Below are positions 11,401 to 23,800 of a stretch of 64,000 bases of DNA, in pieces. This DNA comes from Bolinopsis microptera. Lineage: Eukaryota > Ctenophora > Tentaculata > Lobata > Bolinopsidae. The number at the start of each line of letters is the position of its first letter. The first letter of the stretch is position 1. Below the pieces are notes generated by a model, which searched no databases, was not told the DNA's origin, and saw only the letters and a list, made by a program, of their open reading frames with translations. The stretch spans positions 2,508,001-2,572,000 of the forward strand of contig NC_087082.1 of the NCBI RefSeq assembly GCF_026151205.1, written 5' to 3'. The position numbers and the translations under genes are program-made.

Positions 11401-13947
11401 TGGTAGCTCCATGTGGATATCCCAGGGTGGATCAGCCATGATCACCGTGAACTTCCCGATCACATCCTTGTCTAGTTTCCTTCTGAAACACATTCCAATG
11501 TGTTATTATTTATTCAGTGGTGTCATTGCCATGATTTTCTTTTGGATTTATCGAGTGGAAGGCATAAATTGTAATAATCAACATAGAGAACCATGACGAA
11601 GATCATAAATTAATTAATTAATTAAGTTAATAGCGATTACTCAACTACAGCCTTCTCAACCAATTCTTCATGAACTTTAGTTAGTGTATTTCGAGATTGC
11701 CGAGAAATTTCTCTCAGATTGCATGGTAGCTCACATTAAGCTCGATGTTTTCAAGAAAATGAACTGTAACATACTCGTGTACAAGAGTTACAGTCAGGAC
11801 ATCATAGTAAGGTGTAATGAGATAAGTACTATGATTTCACATTTGTTAAAGTACGAACAGCTCGGTTAGTGACTGTTTTTACGGTCTATCATTACATTTG
11901 CGATAAATGCAACCTACTTATTATCAGAATATAACGATCAGGTTACTTAGTCAGAAAAAAGGACATTCTTATATAATAAAATATGAGGAAATATTGCAGA
12001 TGTTTACATTATAATTATCTATTGTTTTGGTTTCTGACTTGGCTATTCCTAAGAATTGCACATTTACGCAATATAATATTCAATAGGGCAGCTGCCTAAA
12101 AATGTATTGCTCACAAAAATGTATTGCATTTTTGCCCTTGATTATATTTAAGCAAACACCTACATGTCACACTGGATCCATTGAGGGGGTGTAATGGTAG
12201 TCGCAGTCATGGCAAGACTCTTGCTATCACTAACAAGCATTGCAGCGCTGTTTTTAGCGCGCGTGTTCATCGCCTCCTTGTGTTGACGCCTCATGTGTAC
12301 GCGCTGGTCGTCCTCGTCTATCGCATAGTGCACATACTGGGGGAAATTTAGTTCAGGATCCTCATGGTTTCGGTAGAAATAATCAATATTTTGCTCTTAA
12401 TTTGGGCTGTTTCTTGTGAAAATAGAAGGAATGATTTGCATAGATTGTCTTACCTTGCATGTGTCCATGTGAAAGCAAGTGTTGAGAAAGGAGCAGTCAC
12501 CTAGAGAGGTATCAGTATGGCTGTGTATCAACTTTCCTGGAAATAATAATAATTGGTGCTTTCAGTTCAAGTTATTAAATAGGCCGTGTACGTTCTTAAA
12601 ATGATTAATATAAATTACTAATTCTATCTAATTAACCATATTGACAGTATTGAGTTTAAAACTATATCATACCTATAATATTTTAAAATTTATATTGAAA
12701 ATTAAGTTCACTACGTCTTGTTAACAACATTTCGCCGTTTATCGTCAAGTCAATAATAATGAGTTACTCACTGAAATGAAGTTTTTTGCATGACCCAAAC
12801 TTGACATTTCCACGCTTACATTCCTGACGTGTGACCCACTCGCAAAACTCTCGAACCTAAATGTGACGGTTATTTTCTTAAAAATTTGTACCGAGTTTAA
12901 ACATGAAAATAACAAATCTGTAGTATAGGGTTACATATAATTTGCCCAATCTTATATAAATAACCATGAAATGTTTGAATTTAATTATAATTATAAACTC
13001 TTAAATTATGTATGACCGAAACCCTAAAGTCAGTATCAAATTGGAATGTGACCTTGAATGTTATTCATTATTTACCTGATATTAAGTTATGGCAATTGGC
13101 AAAACAAACCTGAGCTGTTTTGTTACTCTTCAAGTTTTCAATAATCGTTTTTTCACGTGCACTCTTGTGATTTAATAGAGCTTGAATCTCCTCGCCGAGC
13201 TTTTTGCTCTCAGACTGTATCGCAGACGGTTTGTTAAGGAGAAACTCTGCACTTTCGGCAGTAAGGGCGGTGTTCAACTTCCTTCTCTTTCGTTTCTTGT
13301 CAAACCGACCCAACAGTGAGTTTATCTGAAACATTTTCAGCTACATGCTATTGAAATTATATCATAAATCAGGTTATGTTAAAACTAAAGAAGTTCTTAG
13401 GTAAATAATGTGTGAAAAAAATTATAAAAGGATAGATAGCTTATTATAGTAATAATGTTTTGTACCTTTTTTGCTTCAATGGAAACAACATTTAGCTCTG
13501 GGGAAGTTTTCAGGGTAATTAGACTTTGATAGGATAACTTTTGAAGAGAATTGTGAAGAACTGCATCACTATCAAGACAACATTTCTCTTTGAGGAAGTT
13601 CATCGACATTGGAACTGTTTCTGCCTAGAATTGATATTTTAAAAAACCTTGATGATGATAAGTACCAAACAAATTTCCATTCAATTTTATACTTTAAAAT
13701 ATACATTTGCTAAGTAATAACTCACCTCTAATACTGTCAACAACTTTTGGGTACCATCATCATCGAGTAATTCAACATCTGGTAATTGAACCATTACTTC
13801 ATCCTGGGCATCCCGAGGATCTGTTCCATCACACAATTGCTTGAACCTTATACGGCGTTGAGCAATACGATTTTTCAAAACATCCACAGTGCTCTGATTC
13901 TTCTTAATTGCTTGCCAAGCATCAAAGACAGTCTGTTGAACTTGCAT
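8496..13947 (-). CDS. METTL3: METTL3, catalytic subunit of the m6A mRNA methyltransferase
   Basis: Transfers methyl from S-adenosylmethionine to N6 of adenosine in mRNA, in the nucleus and normally with METTL14. Exons (minus): 13947-13726, 13624-13466, 13325-13110, 12856-12772, 12536-12454, 12336-12164, 11482-11347, 10998-10851, 9550-9450, 9231-9108, 8581-8496. All junctions are GT-AG with matching phases and sum to 1533 nt, 510 residues (human 580). The N-terminal helix ends in a basic stretch like the human one. A basic NLS-like KKRKRRK lies near residue 138. Tandem CCCH fingers (REFCEW..., [16 protein letters not shown]) span about 200-258. The catalytic DPPW is near residue 330, followed by [28 protein letters not shown], and the C-terminal [13 protein letters not shown] and GNQLDGVHL. 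The missing length comes from the N-terminal linker. All key motifs are intact, so activity is expected. Confidence 0.97.
9785..10850 (-). repeat. 11-bp array reiterating a consensus 5' splice site, METTL3 intron 8
   Basis: Read on the minus strand, the intron starts GTAAGTACATTGTAAGTAC and continues for about 1 kb as TGTAAGTACAC-type units with small variants. Several dozen units each contain GTAAGTAC or a near match. A 60-bp A-rich segment (from about 9785 and again from about 10081) interrupts it, showing that a block of roughly 300 bp was itself duplicated. Long plus-strand frames of the type [11 protein letters not shown] are by-products of the repeat. Confidence 0.93.
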
Positions 13948-15109
13948 GACACTATCTCAAGGGAAATTTTACTAGTATCACAAAATGAAAAGCTTTATTT
14001 AATTTCACTTGTTTAAAATGATATAAGATTTATGACATAATAATCGTGACATGTCAGTCAATAATGTTCCATAATTTACATTCCTTCAATAACACACCAT
14101 TCTTGCAGTGGCATGACGTTGCATGTTGATTGTTGGCGCCACTGCATTCTTGCAGTGCCAATAAACAAAAAGATTCAATAAACTACCGACAAATTCTAAG
14201 TTAACAGTTTATACCATGTAATAATAATTAATGTTACAGTATTTAGCTATATGAAATAGGGAGTTAACATTATCTGAAGTTTGGTAATATCCACATTCCA
14301 CATTACATTGTACTGTAAACAAAGTAATATGCTATATTTAATTACGATTGTAAATGAATCAGTCAAGTGATCATTTTTATTACTAGTAATGAAAACATAG
14401 AAAAGGTCATTCAAACGATATATATATAATCAAACAATGCAAACAAACAAGCAATGGTCATTGTCTGTACCCTAAACAATATAATAAATTAAATAAATTA
14501 AAATAGTCAAACTTGGCCAAAAATGTGGTAACAGATATTGTGATAGTCTTGAAAGTTGGATCCCTTTGAAAATAAAACGGTCCATTGAAGACAGCGGCTG
14601 GATGATCACGAAGGGATGAATAAGGATGGGCATTGCTACAATATTTAAAACTTTGTGAGTCATGTAATCTTTAGTACACACGAGTTGAAGCTAGTATACT
14701 ATAAACTTCTTCGATCGAAATATGAAAGGGTGATGCACAACTCATAAGTGGGGTAACTGTAAACTATATCAATCCACAATAAGGCACCACTAATTGGAGA
14801 ACCTTTACAAAAATTGTAAGGCAAATGAGACGAACAACTCAAACCCTAATGTCATTAAAAACATTAAACTTTGAATAGCAAAAAAATGTTATGTAGCGCT
14901 CGATTTTACATTTATGAAAATAAAAATTGAATTGCGCGGCGCACTTATGACTTAAAATTCTTATTTACTAAATTTGTAAATTTAGTTTACAGCCAATGCA
15001 ATGTGCAATTTTTAAACATTAAAAATTACAATTTAAGTTTTTAGAAATGAAAAGAATGCAGGTAAGATATGCAGGTAAGAAGAATGTTTTGGTATGTTGT
15101 CAATATTTT

Positions 15110-15650
15110 TGGTTGCGAAGCATTGCTATGCATTAAAAGCATTATTTGATGCACGGCGTAAACTTGTATCACGCGGTGACCCCCACTGCCGCTTCACTAT
15201 AGTGTAGCGTCTTCGACGCTACAGGGGGAGCCGCGCACTTCGTGCGCGGCGGGTCATACAACGTATGACAAGCGTAAACAAAGTTTGTCATACGTTGTAT
15301 GACCCGCCGCGCACGAGTGTGCGGCTCCCCCTGTATAGTAAAAACTATACCATAGTGGAAACTCTACTATAGCATATAGTGAAACAACATTGTGGGTCTT
15401 ACTGGGCGGCGCTCAGCCTGTCATTCCGCCGAATCTTTATATGTTTATGAACATAATAGCCTGGGGTCCCCTGGTAATGGGGGTCACGACGTGATACCAG
15501 ATACACTGCCTCGCCGAGCTGCGATGAATTGACATCGTCAATTAAATTGCATTACAATTAATTATTTACCAGCTGACATCTTTTGAAAATTGAAACTACT
15601 GTGCGATGCACTACTGGGCCGCGCCGCGCATCCAATAATGCTTCTCGCAA
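15110..15650. mobile_element. Foldback/inverted-repeat element with a GC-rich 49-bp hairpin
   Basis: At the centre, 15221-15270 and 15286-15334 are reverse complements with one mismatch and one indel, separated by 15 nt. The arms read ACAGGGGGAGCCGC then GGGTCATACAACGTATGACA. Outer inverted matches also exist: TATCACGCGGTGACCCCC near 15170 against GGGGGTCACGACGTGATA near 15479, and AGCATTATTTGATGC near 15139 against CATCCAATAATGCT near 15628. The GC content stands out sharply from the AT-rich surroundings. It is probably a non-autonomous transposon; no transposase frame was seen. Confidence 0.75.
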
Positions 15651-15831
15651 CCACAGATCGGCGAGATGCGAAGGATTGACATCGTGAATCAAAGATTATA
15701 GTAGCACATTGCACAACAACTTAAAATGCACAGGTGTGCCACGAAAACAAGTCAGAATACAAAAAAACCTGAAAAGCAATCCACATTTACGTTCCAAACC
15801 ATAAAAAATTTTAAAGACTTGGCACACTAAA

Positions 15832-16085
15832 TTACAAAGTTAAGGGTGTGCACTTAATAGTAGCAAGTAGAAACATTGAAAAAATAATAAAGTAATTAAT
15901 ATCATAAGCACGTTTAAAAAGAAACGTTTTCAGATTCACTATAAAAGATTCCAGTGACGTTTTTAATTTCAAAAGGCAGCTCATTCCATAATTTAGGGCC
16001 AACTTTTTAACGGGTGATACTCGTAAAATATTTGTTCCAATTATTAGGACCGTCGACGAGTCCAACTCGGCGCGCGTCCTGGTAG
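15832..16085 (-). mobile_element. Decayed LINE (non-LTR retrotransposon) 3' coding end
   Basis: In two minus-strand frames joined by a frameshift, the segment reads like the far C-terminus of a non-LTR retrotransposon ORF2: GPKLWNELPFEIKNV, then a second frame with LKTSLESFIVNLKTFLFKRA. Stretches of the same DNA (TGATACTCGTAAAATAT; AACTCGGCG then TCCTGGTAGGTTATAAAC) recur at about 29787 and 30268, so it is a dispersed family. Confidence 0.65.
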
Positions 16086-17855
16086 GTTATAAACCTACAA
16101 CCAACTTTCTGAAACGATCTTTCTCCATACTGTGTATATATATTGTTTGAAAGGCCTTCTCTATATAATAAATGTATTTTTACAGTAAGGTTGACTCAAT
16201 ACAAGAAAACAGCGATTTGAATTTTATTCGAACTGAGAGCCAGTTTTTATTCTAAATTAGCTACCACTGCTTACATTAATTTTTGAATCATCCCCTCTGC
16301 TCTGATGATACTTGTAGATGTGCACCAATATAATTACTTGAATATTGTATTTCTGTAAAATAATACCATCAAGTGGGACTGTCTTTTAATTTGTATACTG
16401 AATTCAGAACCGAAGATTTATATTGCTCTGGCGAATATCAATTTTTTGAGTGTTCTTAAGTTAAGCGATTCAATTTGAATACCATGAGCTCTGAAAGTCA
16501 TTTACACCAATCAATCTAGGACTATCAGTGTCGGTGGTGCTTTTATTCGGTACTTACTTTTATACTTTTATACTTTTTTATTTTGATTTGCCCTACGAAA
16601 TCTACACAACCGGTACTAATTTCAAATTATTATATTTTCATTGTATTAATGCTTTTTAGTAGAAGACCTTACAGGCATTTTCTTCTACCAAGGCCTTCTA
16701 TTGTGGTAAGGTTTAAAGGGATCATGAAGTGTCCCCGACTTAATCGTAATAACGTTTCACATATATACTATCACATAGAAACACTAATATAAGAATAGGG
16801 CTCTGAATTCCCATATTCATAACTTAATTATGTCGCGTGAAATCGATACAGGAAGATTGCTCTAATTTGTTGGATTGCGGCAAACTGTCAGACACTGCAA
16901 TAGAAACAGTGTTAAAATGCACATTTTTAATCATGTGCTGTGGCGCCAATTTAATTGATAAAATCTTCAAATTAATGACACTTGATAGATTTGACTTTTA
17001 TCTTTCGACCATTGTGGTTGTTTAATGTGCATAATATACACAAGTGTCAAATAATTGTCTTATAAGTTTACTAGTAGAAGCTCTTACAGGCATTTTCTGC
17101 TTGATACGCTAGGGACTCCAGATACACCCTTCTAGACGTACTTTTGACCGTAGAATCGATTTTTGGGCCAAAAATATGCCAAAAAACCATGTTTTTTGAA
17201 TTTTTGAGCAAGTTAATTTCGTTGGCATATCAGCAAAATTTGCATGAAGATAGCTGAAACACAGCGGTAAATAATGGCATTAAAATTAAGCTATTATTTC
17301 AGGATTTCGTGCTACATTCAAGTTCCATGAAGTGAGCTGCCTTTAATTGCTTGTAGGAACTAGATTAATCGCTGTACACCAAATTTAGGAAGATATGTGA
17401 AATATAATGGTTTATATCCGTTGTTAATCTTGTCGGTTCAAAAAAAACCAACAGAAAACTTGTTATGGACGATTAAAATCAGGTGTATTTACACATACCG
17501 TACCGTATATTTCATTGCGTCCTAGTATATGCTTTACTGTCACCTTGCCGCAACATGGAAAAATGTAATTGATATGCCCCGTATTATCTCCGTTTGTGAA
17601 GCAATTATGACGAAAATTGTCCTTGGATTGATTTAATCCATCTATTTCCATGACTTTCAAAATGTATCGTCGACATGGAACCCACTTAACCTTCCTATAT
17701 TTATGAAAGGTTGTTCCTTTGACTAGATGTCAATTTTGAACTGTATAAACTTTTTATTTTCATAAAGTTAAGAAAGTCATGACTTGTCTCTCACTTGAAG
17801 AACTTTATTCTTAGGTTCAAGAAACAGAATCTTCATAACCTTACATTTAGGTATT

Positions 17856-20800
17856 ATGGATTCCTCGACTGATTATGGTAAGTAATCCTATATTGTTTAA
17901 TCCTATATTTTGTTATGTTAACATGTAATCTGTTGTTTATATTGACTTTTATAATCCTGTCCTAGCAAAATTTATGCTCAATGGTTGTTAATTTTGTCAA
18001 TTTGAATTAGTAAATTGAATACTGCGTTTTCCAAAAATGTGTATAGGATAAATCTTTTACGTTTACTTTAAATCCATTTAGAGATTTGTGCAGAATGCGA
18101 GAAAGAAATTACAGACCCCAAAAAGGGTTTTCACATAAGAGGAAAGAATCCAAGGGCCATACACAAAGCTTGTTTTGATGGATTTGGTAAAGATTATCTG
18201 TCAAAAGTCACGTCAAATGTTAATGTGGCTGAGAATTTTACTGATGCATATTGAATTTTATCCTTAGGTGTAATTTAACATGATAGTTTTTGAATGAATA
18301 ATTGTCTTCTAATGCTGCTGCTCAACACCATCTGTCACTGATATAGTTTGGTGCTAGTTTATTGTGCTAAGTTACAAGTTCATAATGGCGATAATTGCAT
18401 TTACATGATATTGAGATGCCAAAACATTGCATTCATTCGAAATACTTGTAGTACTTCAATGTGTCGTTGTTCTAATCTATTTGTTCGTTGTGATTTGTAT
18501 TGATCTGCAAGTGGCTACTAACAATGTCCTAAGTTCAAGAAATTAAAATCGTATTCATTCCCTGTTTTCACCGATAAATGTGTGGTACTGTTTTGTATGA
18601 TCAATATCTCTACCTGCTGTAGTAAGAATGTTTTACAGGACCTCAATCATCAACCAGTGGCGCATGTGTGAGTGTAAGTGAGAGTGAACCAAAGCATTTG
18701 ACAGCACTTAAATATCCTTTACTGCAATTTGAGAGGAGAAGCATAATTTGTGTTTTTCTTTTGATTAATCACTTTTGAAAGTTGAAGAGTGAAAAAACGT
18801 GTGATTCTGCTTGGGAGTTTTGCTGCAGTATTTTTAATGATAAATCATGAATTCTTCGGATTGTTTATTTATTAAACTTGAATTCAAATTTATCTTTAAA
18901 TCTGGTCTGATTTGATTTGGTCTTTGATCAAAGCAGATTCAATTTTGATATATTTCATTCGAATGCATTATTCTTCTCAACATAAATCTCAAACGTCATA
19001 GCATTATTATATCTGATAAAAAATAAATGAATATAAAATCTTATACAATTATTCCTCCGTTGTTATCCAGTGGGCCATTACAGATATATTAAACCTTTTA
19101 ATCTTCATACACCTAAAGCCTGAACGATGGGAGACACTTCTTAAATAATATATATTATATATACAAATTATATTTAATGCAAATTATATTTGCTCTCGAA
19201 CTAAAATTCGATTTAAACTACCTTTAACTCTACACTAATTACTGCCTACAATATCACAGTTGCAAGAGTTCAGTATTGCATTCAAACTCTGTGCTTGATA
19301 TTCAGTAAAGAGTCTAATAACCTTGTCATGCAGTGTTGATATCTTTACAGTGTGTGCGGGCTGTAATGAGAACATACAGAAAGGATCTGTATCTAAAGCT
19401 CAAAACAAGAGGTGGCATCAGGAGTGTTTTACATGTGATAAGTGTTTGAAACCCATTGACGGCTCATTCTTGACCAAGTAAGTTTATTGGTGAGTGGACC
19501 TATAAATAGAGATAATGTGTCTACTTTACATTCCTGTTCGTGTTTAGGCTTAAAATAATAATCCTCTCATCCCACATTAAAATTGAATAATTCACTATCA
19601 TTTTTTACAACTTGAAATGAATTACGATGTTCATTGCAACTATTGAATATATATAATAACGGAATAAACAATGTTTGTATCTGGATAAAAATAAACTAAC
19701 AAGCGTACGTATTTCCTCTAGAGGTGATCAGAAGTTCGACAAAAAGTGTTACAACCAAGAGTTTGGTGTACAATGCAAGGTATGCGACGACTACATCATG
19801 GGTCACATACTCAAGTACAACGGCGAGGGGTACCACTACGGCTGTCTCAAATGTGATTACTGCAAGAAACGTTTTCATGATGGCGCTCATCTTAGTGTGA
19901 AAGGTAATTTATATAATGTACCCAATGTAGCTTAATTGTTATCTACTTTTCAGTTCACGATTAATTATAATTATGTTTTAAACAAGTGAGCTTAGCATTT
20001 AAATGCCTTTGTGTTTTGAATGACGTATAGTTTTATATGAGGTATATATTATAAATTATTATTATCTAACTGTCTAAAACCTGTCTTGTATGTTCACATT
20101 TAAAGTTGTAGTCTCTCAAACATGAACACTACAGTATTAATTTAAAAAGACTCTTAAAAAACAAATGTTATTAAGTATTAACATTTATCCACCGTTATCA
20201 CTAATTATTGATCATACTAATTACAAGTTATCCATTATAGGACATGTATGTTTTGTTAGTTATTACATAGAACTGAAGCTCACAACATCAAGTCTCCAAC
20301 ATCCCGTCATCATATTTTAGATAGTAGTAATTAGTATCAATGTTCGTGAAAACTTTATTATATTATCTATTTCAGTAACATTGTGAAATGTGTCATCCTA
20401 TACTGAATATGTGACTTCTTTGATGTCATCTAACGGATCATAATCATAATAACCTCATCATTGTTTATTTCACAAACAGTCACAAGAATGTACCGGAATG
20501 TACAGGAATGTACAGACCTCATTCCCTCTCTTTTCCTTAATTCAACCTAATCTAACCTACGTGATGATGACTAAAGCAATAAACATCTCTTCCAAGAGCA
20601 CATACTCTACACGCACTACACTGTTGGCTCAATACTTTATCATATATTATAAGCTCATTGTGGTTTGCAATGTGTAAGCCGAGGGGACAAGTTTTGTATC
20701 CTGATAAATTACAAAGTGATGTTAACAGTAAAATAGTCAACAACATAATACTATATTAGTTAACCTAGCTGTATTACTGCTCAGCTAATGACACCAGTAA

Positions 20801-23800
20801 ACTGTACACAGAACAAGAACATGACTGTACTAGAACCTTCTTTAGTCGACAAAGATTCACTATATTTCAATGCTGCAAGAGCTTTAGATTTAGAAACGAT
20901 TCCATGTGTACACTGTACAAGGACGAAAGGCATTTTGAAACGTTACATTGAGATTATTAAATGTAAACGGTCGATTTTACCACATTGGAGTTAAAGTAAA
21001 ACTTAACAAAAATTGTTGATCCAAGTACGTAAATCCCGGATGTAAATATAATCACGGAATGTTTATTGCCCTTTGTATCTCGTAAAAGTATGTGTGTAGT
21101 GTATACATACAATGTAGGGTTCTTAAGCTAACTGTAGATCCAGGATGTAACCTAATGTACATTGTGTGTACATTGTGTGTACATAGTGTGTACACACGCT
21201 ATGTTGTGTACATTGTGTGCTGGCCTATTGCTGGCCTACTGCCTATTCACTAGACTAATTGCTGTGTAATTACTATTCCCTTGTTAATAACTACCCCTAC
21301 ATGGAGCTGAGTATACTAAGAAAATAATATAAGAATGTTTCCTAGTAAATCTTATAATATGTATATAATGTTATAATATGGTACCGATAACGTCCTTACT
21401 TGGGACACACAGAGGATGATCTGTCTTGTAAATCACAGCATTATTTCTGTCATTGTCACATATATATTTATTTTAATAAGTTTCAACTTGATTTGTTTAA
21501 CATGTTAAAATAATTTAATCATCATTTAATTAATAACCTTTAACTTGATATTTTTAACGTGTTATAACCTAATGATTATTTTCAGGTGGGAATTTTATCC
21601 ACAACGACTGCAAGGTGCAGAAGAAAGGTGCCACGGTAAGTCAGGGTAGAGGGACCTGTCGGTGGTTACTGGTTATTATATATTTCTGAGCTCAGAAGTC
21701 TTACAAATTCTTTTTCTTACAAGATACGTCGAATGCCTCACGTCCGGCTTCAGAAAATTCTTTGTCATAATTTTGATCCGATGTAGGCTTAAAATCAAAT
21801 TTAGCTGGCAGTTGCATCATCTTACTTAATCATGGGTGTTATTTTAGAATATAGGTATCATTGAATATTACGTAATTACGAAATTTAAAATACCAAACAT
21901 TAGAATGAATAATAATTGATTACATTAATGTCATCACGTCATTATTTACCCGAATAATAGTGGTTTTTAGTCACATTGTAACATCATCATACACGGTGGA
22001 TGAAACGTCAACATAAAATACATGCCAACTACATTCATTACAACACATACCAGTAATATTCGCACTTCTGTCATCCCTAAATTTCTATTCGAATGAACCA
22101 CGTGCTTGGTGTTTTTTTGGTTTTCCATTGACATTTAATTTTCAACCAGCTATTTTCTTCTAGTTTGTTTGTAAAATTCTCGACGAATTCTTAAATTCTA
22201 TTTTTATAAAGTCCGAACTTTTGAACCTTCAACCACGATGTTGCAGCAGATAAGCAACACTTTGAGAAGGACCATAAGTTCCGACACTCCCTCTCGCAGC
22301 CTCGTCTCTGACTTCAAACTTCAAGATGAAAGTCTAATCACCACAGATCCTCACTCTTCAACCCCGGAACTCTCCCAACCCACCTCCCCGACACACAGCA
22401 AGTCCACAAGCTCGGACCCTCTCTTTCCCGACCTCACTCCTGCTGAATTACTGAAAGACAAGGAGGACTCTCCCAAGAAGGAGGAGGGAGGTTCACTTGG
22501 AACCAAGCTTAGGGGGATCAGTCGCCAGATATCAGGGGGGAGCAAGAAGAAGGGACGGAGAGTGAGCGCTACTGGAAAAGGGATGAAAGGGAAGCCACAG
22601 AAGGTGTTTCTATGTGTCACGGCTTTTTGCCAATTGGCAATTTACTTATGTACGTGTTTTTTGATATTTTGTGAGCGTAACAAGCACAGCTACAATTACA
22701 ATTTACATATAATATGCATATTTTCGTTTATTGATTGTCTGCAGTCTGGTGTATTGCCAATATCATGTTTCGAGTAATTAAAGACTTGAACTGGCGACTG
22801 TCTTGTAAAAAATAGCAGCTTCTAGAAGTAGATGATATTAGTATGGGACAATACGGACAGAAATAGGCCCCGTCATAAATTTACCTATGGTAAGAGAGCA
22901 ACCGAACCATTGCTTGAAGGATCTCTTAAATTCCTCTGAATTTAACAAAACGATACTAATCACGAGATGGTTAAATATTTTTCGACCAAACTTTTAAAAG
23001 TTAGAATCATTTTTAGCACTCCTATAAATAGTTGTCAATTGGGGCTTTCCTCTCAGATGTTATCGCATTTTGATGTGTTACTTCACAGTTTTATAAATAA
23101 GTATTTGTCCGTTTAATTTCGCGTTTTTAATCTGCAAACAGTATCACACATTATTGTGTACACTCGAATTTTCGTTAGTCTATAATAGTTCGTCGACAAT
23201 GGACCACTGCATAAATTCTGCATCACATTTCAAACTGTTACACTGTCCGGTAAAAGGGACGGCCCCAATTAAATAAACGCAAGATAATTAATTAGCAAGA
23301 CCAGCTTTAGATATCTTACATTTACAGCAACTTTCGTGATTTCGTTTTTAATCACCGAACTCCAAGTTCTGCTGTCCAAAATTCCTTTCTATCGAGTAGA
23401 TATCAAAATTGGACTGAACCACCGCCCTAGCTTCCCATACAGTTTTCCCTCAATCACTCTATTTATTAATGATGAACATCACGGCTCATATAATTATATT
23501 GCACAAACTTTAAACACCATCCCATCACCACCAAACACCATCCCGATATCAGATATCCACTCACAAATTAATTGCATCAACCATTTGGCACCACAGTGAT
23601 CTCAACTCGGAGTTCGGACCATCAAGTGTTTCTGAAATTCGAGCTTAAAGAGATGTCTCCACAGCGAAATTGGGACACAGTAAAACCAGCTAGTATTGTG
23701 TATATTGAATTACATTCCACCACGTGGCTGGAATTCCATCAGAACACTCTGAATTGAGTACTGTGATCCATGAAAAGTCGATCAAATCTCCATGATTACG

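Larger units (their letters stand above)
13948..17855. other. Intergenic region between divergent METTL3 and LIM-CAP genes
   Basis: No supported coding exon. It contains a foldback element (15110-15650), a LINE 3' remnant (about 15832-16080) and two copies of a short dispersed segment containing CTTACAGGCATTTTCT (near 16665 and 17082). The two genes are divergently transcribed, so both promoters must lie here. Confidence 0.75.

Noticed and set aside
13948-17855. tRNA or other structured RNA gene in the GC-rich 15.2-kb segment
   Set aside because: The structure is one long palindrome with inverted outer arms, without tRNA box A/B spacing or a cloverleaf.
23336-23757. Possible plus-strand exon pair in LIM-CAP intron 6
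   Set aside because: No recognised domain, and neither frame joins the flanking exons in phase as needed; exons 22603 and 24044 join directly in phase 0.
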